Assembly: GCA_028704125.1 (NCBI GenBank)
Contig: JAQVLM010000052.1
Span: 1-11,215, forward strand
Reading direction: 5' to 3'
DNA: 11,215 nt
Source: Opitutales bacterium
GTDB taxonomy: Bacteria > Verrucomicrobiota > Verrucomicrobiia > Opitutales > JAFGAQ01
Position numbers and translations under genes: made by a program. A model generated the notes under the pieces. It saw only the letters and a list, made by a program, of their open reading frames with translations, did not search any database and was not told where the DNA came from. Shown here in pieces: positions 7,226-11,215 of this stretch (position 1 is its first letter; each line of letters starts with the position of its first letter).

Positions 7226-7684
7226 AGTCCCATCTTGAACAGTCTCAACGCAGCTTTGCGTTACATATCATCATCTTGTCATCGGAATTTATATGCGCCA
7301 AGCATTATTTCATTATCCCATTGAGACCGATGCCGCATCTCCGACAATCCCAGTCATCGATTCACCCGTAAGCCCGTTGCCCCATCACGCGCCAGTCCTC
7401 CATCCGCTGTGGCCCATCTGGCCCGGCCTCCCAATCGGATCAATTGGGCAAGCGTTGGGTTATCACGGAGGAAATCTTCAAAATCCGGTCTTGATTTTCG
7501 ATTCAATGCCCCTATGAGCGAAAAATGGAGTCGCACGGTTTCCGCCGTGTGGTTCCATCGCAACCGCGTTCCACATCGTTTTCCGCATTGATCCGGCAAG
7601 GGCATTCCAATACCGTGCAAAATGCAGACTACCCTAGGGGAGATCGCTTGCGTATTGTCTGATAAACCTAGAACAAATCTATCC
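7226..7684. other. 459-base divergent gap between ligA and htpG, no recognised gene
   Basis: This gap should carry the promoters of both flanking genes. The ligA side (about 7260-7320) is AT-rich, but I find no good -35/-10 pair. The middle (7330-7450) is GC-rich and resembles degraded coding sequence. A 121-codon minus frame (7719-7354) and a 60-codon plus frame (7409-7591) run through it, neither of recognisable family. Small structures are AAAATC/GATTTT (7480-7498), CACGG/CCGTG (7534-7549), the palindrome CCCTAGGG (7632-7639) and a matching CCTAG at 7667-7671. I see no heat-shock sigma-32 promoter or CIRCE element upstream of htpG. Confidence 0.5.
7247..7262 (-). promoter_or_regulatory. 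perfect hairpin in the ligA leader
   Basis: AACGCA and TGCGTT form a perfect 6-base inverted repeat around the 4-base loop GCTT, ending 21 bases upstream of the ATG at 7225. It would fold in a ligA mRNA starting further upstream, or could be a short operator. No T-run follows, so it is not a terminator. Function is not known. Confidence 0.3.
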
Positions 7685-9520
7685 ATGACAAAAACCCATT
7701 CCTTTGCAGCCGACGTCAAGCAGATGCTTGATATCGTCGTTCATTCGCTCTACACGGACAAAGAAGTCTTTATCCGTGAGCTGGTATCCAATGCATCGGA
7801 TGCCCTTGAAAAGCTCCGGCACATTCAACTGAGCGGGAACACCATTCTCGATGACAACCTGCCGCTCGAAATCAACATTCAGACCGATGATCAAGCGGGG
7901 ACCCTCACGATTCAGGACTTTGGAATCGGCATGGACGAAGCCGCACTGATCGAAAACCTGGGCACGATCGCGCACTCAGGATCGAAGGCTTTCGTCGCCG
8001 CGCTGAAAGAAGGCGGCAATGCCGCAGAAAACCTGATTGGCCAGTTCGGGGTCGGATTCTACAGCGCTTTCATGGTCGCTGAGTCGGTTCAGGTCTACAC
8101 CCGCTCATGGGAACCCGAGTCCAAAGGCTATCTCTGGGAGTCTTCGGGAACCGGCGAGTACACCATTGAGGAAGTGGAAGGACAGAGACGTGGAACCAAG
8201 ATCGTGGTCAAACTCAAGGAGGACCAAAAAGACTTCTCAAAACCGGAAACAGTCAAATCCATCGTCAAGCGCTATTCGAGCTTTGTCCAGCACCCGCTGA
8301 ACATCAACGGAGAAAAACAAAACACGGTGCAGGCGATCTGGCTGCGCAACAAGAACGAAATCAAAGAAGAGGAATACCGCGAATTCTACAAGTTCCAGGC
8401 AGATGCCTTTGATGAGCCCCGGTTCTGGCTCCACTTTTCCTCCGATGCTCCGATCAACCTGAACGCCCTGCTCTTTGTTCCAACCGAAAATCCCGAACGC
8501 TACGGGCTCGGACGGACCGAATCCGATATCGCGCTATATTGCAAAAAAGTCCTCATCGACGACAGTCCACAGACCCTTCTGCCGGAGTGGATGCGCTTCG
8601 TTAAGGGGATCGTCGACAGCGCCGATATTCCACTCAACATCAGCCGCGAATCCATGCAGGACAGCCAGCTGCTCCAGAAGATCGGCAAGGTGCTCACCGG
8701 CAGGTTTATCAAGTTTCTGCAGGAAAAGCGGACGAAGGAAACGGAATCCTACGATGCCTTCTGGAAAGACTTCGGCCACTACATCAAGGAAGGGGTGACC
8801 ACCGACTGGAGCAACCGTGAGGCATTGGGCAAACTCCTCCGGTACGAGACCTCCCTGACTGAGCCCGGCAAATTCAGCTCATTCGACGAAATTGCAGGCC
8901 GGATGAAAGAGGAACAAAAGGAGATCTACTACCTTCTCGGCAGCTCCCGTGAAGCGATCGAAGCCGGGCCCTACATCGAAGCGTTCAAGGCCAACTCTAT
9001 CGAGGTCGTTTACCTTTTCGAAGGTGTGGATGAGTTCGTGATGAGCCATCTCCGCGAATTCGACCAGAAAAAGCTGGTGTCGGCCGATCAGGAAGGGCTG
9101 AACCTCGAGTCGGTTCTGCCCAAACCCGATGCGGTCAAGATGAGCGATGCCGAGTCATCGGATCTCTGCGAATGGCTCAAGGCCACCTTCGGGAGCCGGC
9201 TGAGCGATGTTAAACCCAGCCAACGCCTCGTGGAGAACCCGGCGGTCGTCCTCAGCAAAGACCGTATCATGAGTGCGAACATGCGCCGGATCATGAAGGC
9301 GATGCACCAAAGCGTTCCCAACGAAATACCGGTGCAGTTGGAAATCAACCCAGCCCACCCGCTCATGCACAGCCTGCTCAAACTCAAGGTTGAAAATGAG
9401 GAACTCGCGCGGATGGTGGCCGAGCAGATCGTGGACAATTGCATGCTCAACGCAGGTCTGCTGGATGACACACGGGTGATGGTCAACCGGATCTACAACC
9501 TGCTTGAGAAAGTCAAATAG
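7685..9520 (+). CDS. htpG: chaperone protein HtpG (bacterial Hsp90)
   Basis: This 611-residue ATP-dependent cytoplasmic chaperone acts as a dimer on client proteins together with the DnaK system. The GHKL ATPase domain shows RELVSNASDALEKLR (31-45) with catalytic Glu32 and Mg-binding Asn36, DFGIGM (78-83), GTIAHSG (93-99) and GQFGVGFYSAF (119-129). The middle domain carries Arg320 in NISRE (318-322), the arginine that contacts the ATP phosphate, and the C-terminal dimerisation domain runs from about 500. Length matches the family (E. coli has 624). The ATG at 7685 was chosen because MTKTHSFAADVKQML matches the usual HtpG start. An in-frame ATG at 7622 would add 21 unrelated residues. Neither has a strong ribosome binding site. 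It stands alone, divergent from ligA, and ends at a strong hairpin. No heat-shock promoter is recognisable. Confidence 0.97.
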   Translation: MTKTHSFAADVKQMLDIVVHSLYTDKEVFIRELVSNASDALEKLRHIQLSGNTILDDNLPLEINIQTDDQAGTLTIQDFGIGMDEAALIENLGTIAHSGSKAFVAALKEGGNAAENLIGQFGVGFYSAFMVAESVQVYTRSWEPESKGYLWESSGTGEYTIEEVEGQRRGTKIVVKLKEDQKDFSKPETVKSIVKRYSSFVQHPLNINGEKQNTVQAIWLRNKNEIKEEEYREFYKFQADAFDEPRFWLHFSSDAPINLNALLFVPTENPERYGLGRTESDIALYCKKVLIDDSPQTLLPEWMRFVKGIVDSADIPLNISRESMQDSQLLQKIGKVLTGRFIKFLQEKRTKETESYDAFWKDFGHYIKEGVTTDWSNREALGKLLRYETSLTEPGKFSSFDEIAGRMKEEQKEIYYLLGSSREAIEAGPYIEAFKANSIEVVYLFEGVDEFVMSHLREFDQKKLVSADQEGLNLESVLPKPDAVKMSDAESSDLCEWLKATFGSRLSDVKPSQRLVENPAVVLSKDRIMSANMRRIMKAMHQSVPNEIPVQLEINPAHPLMHSLLKLKVENEELARMVAEQIVDNCMLNAGLLDDTRVMVNRIYNLLEKVK

Positions 9521-9537
9521 CGGTTTTCATTTGATCC

Positions 9538-9565
9538 CCGGTCCGGAGAACACCCTCCGGGCCGG
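9538..9565. terminator. strong GC-rich hairpin between htpG and the LacI-type regulator
   Basis: CCGGTCCGGAG (9538-9548) pairs with CTCCGGGCCGG (9555-9565): an 11-base stem with one G-T pair and a 6-base loop AACACC. It lies 17 bases after the htpG stop and 16 bases before the stop of the converging regulator gene. No T-run follows on either strand (plus side reads CATCATCTTT). A bidirectional transcript-end or 3'-protecting structure is the likely role. Confidence 0.6.
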
Positions 9566-9581
9566 CATCATCTTTCGAGCT

Positions 9582-10613
9582 TCAGGAGGACTGCCGGATC
9601 ACCAGCTTCGGATCAAACAAGCCATCCTTCATGGAGTCCGCCCCACAAGCGATCCCATTGAGGCATTCCAACAAGGCGCGTTTCCCCATCTCACGCAGGG
9701 GCTGTGCAACAGTGGTCATCGACGGGCTGAGCAGCCTGGCGGGATACCAGTCATCGTAGCCCACTAAGGCGATGTCCTCGGGTATCCTCAGTCCGGCCTC
9801 GCGAAAAGCGGACATCAAACCCATTGCAACCGCATCGCCGGCGGCACAGAAGACGGCGTCATAGCCGCCTTTCGCCACTTTATGGCCAAGCGCGAGTCCA
9901 TCCTGGTAATCGTAATAGACCAGTTCATACAAATGCGATGGATCATACGGAATGCCCCACTCGCCCAATGTCTCGATGTAGCCGGCAAGCCGTTCCTCCG
10001 CACTGCGGTGCGGTTCCAAACTGGATGATTGCCCATTCACAATGGCGATGCGCCGGTACCCCTTCTGGAGCAAGTGTTCCGTGGCTAGCCGGGCGCCAAA
10101 CTCATTGTCCGACGTGATCGAACAAGCCCCAATCACCTTACTCTCAATCACCACCAACGGACGCCCCCGCTCACGAAAAGCCTCCACCAAATCATCCGGC
10201 GGCATGATGCTCAACAGCATGAGACCATCCGCAGCATCCCCATACAGAATCGACTCCATCATGGTCCGGGCACGCGCATCACTCCCACCGGTCGTGAACA
10301 AACTCATCGCCTTGCCCTCATCGCCACAACTGAAACTCATCCCCTCCTCGACTCCTTTGAGGATCTCCATCTCAAACGGACCGGAAAAAAATGCCGCCAT
10401 CATCGCTACGGTGTCGCTTCTTCCGCGAACCAAACGTCTCGCACTCAGATTGGGATGGTAATTCAACTCCCAGATCGATTGATTGACCCGCTCCTTTGTC
10501 TCCTGAGTGATACGGGGATCATTGTGGATAACCCATGAGACCGTGGTGTGAGAAACACCAGCATGGCGGGCCACATCGACAATGGTCACTTTTCCCGTTT
10601 TCCGACCATCCAC
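9582..10613 (-). CDS. LacI-family transcriptional regulator
   Basis: This is a sugar-responsive DNA-binding repressor or activator of 343 residues from the start used here. Numbered from the longer ATG start at 10649, the helix-turn-helix is VTIVDVARHAGVSHTTVSWVIHNDPRIT (21-48). The hinge helix is NLSARRL (67-73), with the leucine that wedges the minor groove. The periplasmic-binding-protein-like effector domain contains SDNEFGARLATEHLL (180-194), ERLAGY (219-224) and VGYDDWYPARLLSPSMTTV (296-314). The GTG at 10613 is preferred: GGGG lies 7 bases before it, it leaves the usual 8 residues before VTI, and a predicted promoter places the transcript start at about the ATG at 10649. That upstream ATG (355 residues) remains possible if the mRNA is leaderless. 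No sugar gene adjoins it, so the effector and targets are unknown. Autoregulation is likely, judging from the inverted repeat over its promoter. Confidence 0.93.
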   Translation of the reverse strand: MDGRKTGKVTIVDVARHAGVSHTTVSWVIHNDPRITQETKERVNQSIWELNYHPNLSARRLVRGRSDTVAMMAAFFSGPFEMEILKGVEEGMSFSCGDEGKAMSLFTTGGSDARARTMMESILYGDAADGLMLLSIMPPDDLVEAFRERGRPLVVIESKVIGACSITSDNEFGARLATEHLLQKGYRRIAIVNGQSSSLEPHRSAEERLAGYIETLGEWGIPYDPSHLYELVYYDYQDGLALGHKVAKGGYDAVFCAAGDAVAMGLMSAFREAGLRIPEDIALVGYDDWYPARLLSPSMTTVAQPLREMGKRALLECLNGIACGADSMKDGLFDPKLVIRQSS

Positions 10614-10646
10614 ATTATTGCCCCGAATCAAAGCACACATAGCTAG

Positions 10647-10678
10647 CATGACTTTTACATTTGCACAGCACCGTCATG
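10647..10678. promoter_or_regulatory. candidate operator: inverted repeat around the regulator promoter
   Basis: CATGAC (10647-10652) and GTCATG (10673-10678) form a perfect inverted repeat with a 20-base gap. One arm overlaps the -35 element and the other lies just downstream of the -10. A smaller dyad, TGC-ACA-GCA (10662-10670), lies between them. The placement is what an autorepressor site would have, but the centre spacing of 26 is larger than a compact LacI-type operator, so the assignment is tentative. Confidence 0.4.
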
Positions 10679-10682
10679 TCAA
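10654..10682 (-). promoter_or_regulatory. predicted strong promoter of the LacI-family gene
   Basis: Read on the minus strand, TTGACA (10682-10677, a perfect -35) and TGTAAA (10659-10654, 4/6 to the -10 consensus) are 17 bases apart. Transcription should start near 10647, almost on the upstream ATG at 10649. This argues for translation from the GTG at 10613. Confidence 0.65.
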
Positions 10683-10775
10683 GCCGACACACCACATTCC
10701 ACAATGAAGCGGCGCAATAGCAGCAATCCGGCATTCAAAACAGTTGAAAACACCGGGCCGGAATCCGTCATCCCA

Positions 10776-11215
10776 TCAGCCACGGCCTGTCGGGATCTCC
10801 ACCTTTTTGGTCATCCCTTCGTCCGCTCCGATATGCTGAGCCAGCGATGCCTCAAAACCCGGCATGCTTCCGTTTGCTTCGTCCGATCCGGACAAAGGAC
10901 ACAAATACGAAATAAATCCTGGGCCAACGCCCAATAACACCTTGCGATCCTGATGCTCAACAACGACCAGAAACTGTTTATTCCCCAACATCCGGGTCTC
11001 CTTGATACGCAGCGCACCACCGTCGGACAAACCCTTGATCGGCAACTTACCCCGTTTTGCAAGATATCCGAACACCGCCATTCCGACAATAACGACCAAA
11101 ATGAGGTAAATCGAACGCGTCATCGACATCTGACGTCCGGCACCCGGCACAAAAAAGTCCTCACTCACCTCGCGTGGAACAATCGTTTTCGGCTCCGTTG
11201 GGGGAACCGGGTCGG
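10776..11215 (-). CDS. fliO: FliO-like flagellar export-apparatus protein (5' end outside window)
   Basis: This frame stays open to the right edge, giving 145 visible residues, so the true start lies beyond it; the GTG at 11168 is probably internal. Visible order is a proline-rich segment (DPVPPTEPKTIVP, about 1-13), a membrane helix (about residues 34-51, YLILVVIVGMAVFGYLA), a basic patch, and the FliO core. The core comprises IKETRMLGNKQFLVVVEHQD (70-89) and KVLLGVGPGFISYLCPL (91-107), followed by a polar tail. FliO assists assembly of the FliP ring of the flagellar type III export gate in the inner membrane. The family is short and poorly conserved, so assignment rests on the membrane helix plus the core pattern. 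The other flagellar genes (such as fliP) would be expected nearby; none lies downstream, where the LacI gene follows after 162 bases. Confidence 0.75.
   Translation of the reverse strand, partial: DPVPPTEPKTIVPREVSEDFFVPGAGRQMSMTRSIYLILVVIVGMAVFGYLAKRGKLPIKGLSDGGALRIKETRMLGNKQFLVVVEHQDRKVLLGVGPGFISYLCPLSGSDEANGSMPGFEASLAQHIGADEGMTKKVEIPTGRG

Noticed and set aside
7600..7684. A heat-shock (sigma-32) or CIRCE element for htpG.
   Set aside because: No CTTGAA/CCCAT-type pair and no TTAGCACTC inverted repeat are present in this stretch.
7354..7719. A 121-codon minus-strand frame in the ligA-htpG gap.
   Set aside because: It overlaps the htpG start antisense, has no ribosome binding site and no recognisable domain. 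It is kept only as part of the unexplained gap, not called as a gene.
11166..11168. GTG 11168 as the start of the FliO-like gene.
   Set aside because: The frame continues open to the window edge with a proline-rich stretch typical of the segment before the FliO membrane helix, so the gene is treated as cut at its 5' end.
1..11215. CRISPR array, tRNA or rRNA genes, IS ends or a phage/defence island.
   Set aside because: No regularly spaced repeats, cloverleaf-like segments, transposase or integrase frames, or flanking target duplications were seen on either strand.

Overview
The window is a moderately GC-rich (by eye), ordinary-looking bacterial chromosome segment with eight protein genes, two of them cut by the window edges. 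No RNA gene, IS element, CRISPR array or phage gene is visible. A flagellar FliO-like protein, a type IV pilus/type II secretion ATPase, an NAD+-dependent DNA ligase, HtpG and a LacI-type regulator fit a Gram-negative bacterium. The form of the FliO core (membrane segment, then ETRMLGNKQFLVVVE and LCPL blocks) and of HtpG suggests the Verrucomicrobiota (Opitutae-like), but this is recognition from memory without a search.

Layout. Positions 1-3770 are all on the minus strand. In transcription order they are a PilB/GspE-type ATPase (3770-2025), a UDP-sugar dehydrogenase of the WbpA/TviB/WecC group (1905-532) and the start of GDP-mannose 4,6-dehydratase (384-1, cut by the edge). The last two probably belong to a surface-polysaccharide cluster that continues to the left. 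Divergent from the ATPase, tsaD (3888-4922, plus) follows a good sigma-70-like promoter and converges on ligA (7225-5009, minus). A 459-base divergent gap without a recognisable gene separates ligA from htpG (7685-9520, plus). HtpG converges, through a strong GC-rich hairpin, on a LacI-family regulator (10613-9582, minus). At the right edge the 3' end of a fliO-like gene (11215-10776, minus) enters the window.

How the genes relate. Most are unrelated housekeeping functions: tRNA t6A modification, DNA ligation, and chaperone activity. Gmd and the UDP-sugar dehydrogenase would supply activated sugars for capsule, O-antigen or exopolysaccharide. The ATPase and FliO are single parts of pilus/secretion and flagellar machines whose other genes lie elsewhere or outside the window. 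The LacI regulator has no target gene beside it.

I see no new multi-gene system. The points worth a second look are local: a signal-peptide-like extension on the DNA ligase; a ~27-residue in-frame insertion in the sugar dehydrogenase that contains two tandem 10-mers; loss of the zinc cysteines in the secretion ATPase; a promoter with a flanking inverted repeat at the LacI gene, which also argues for moving its start codon; and the unexplained ligA-htpG gap.
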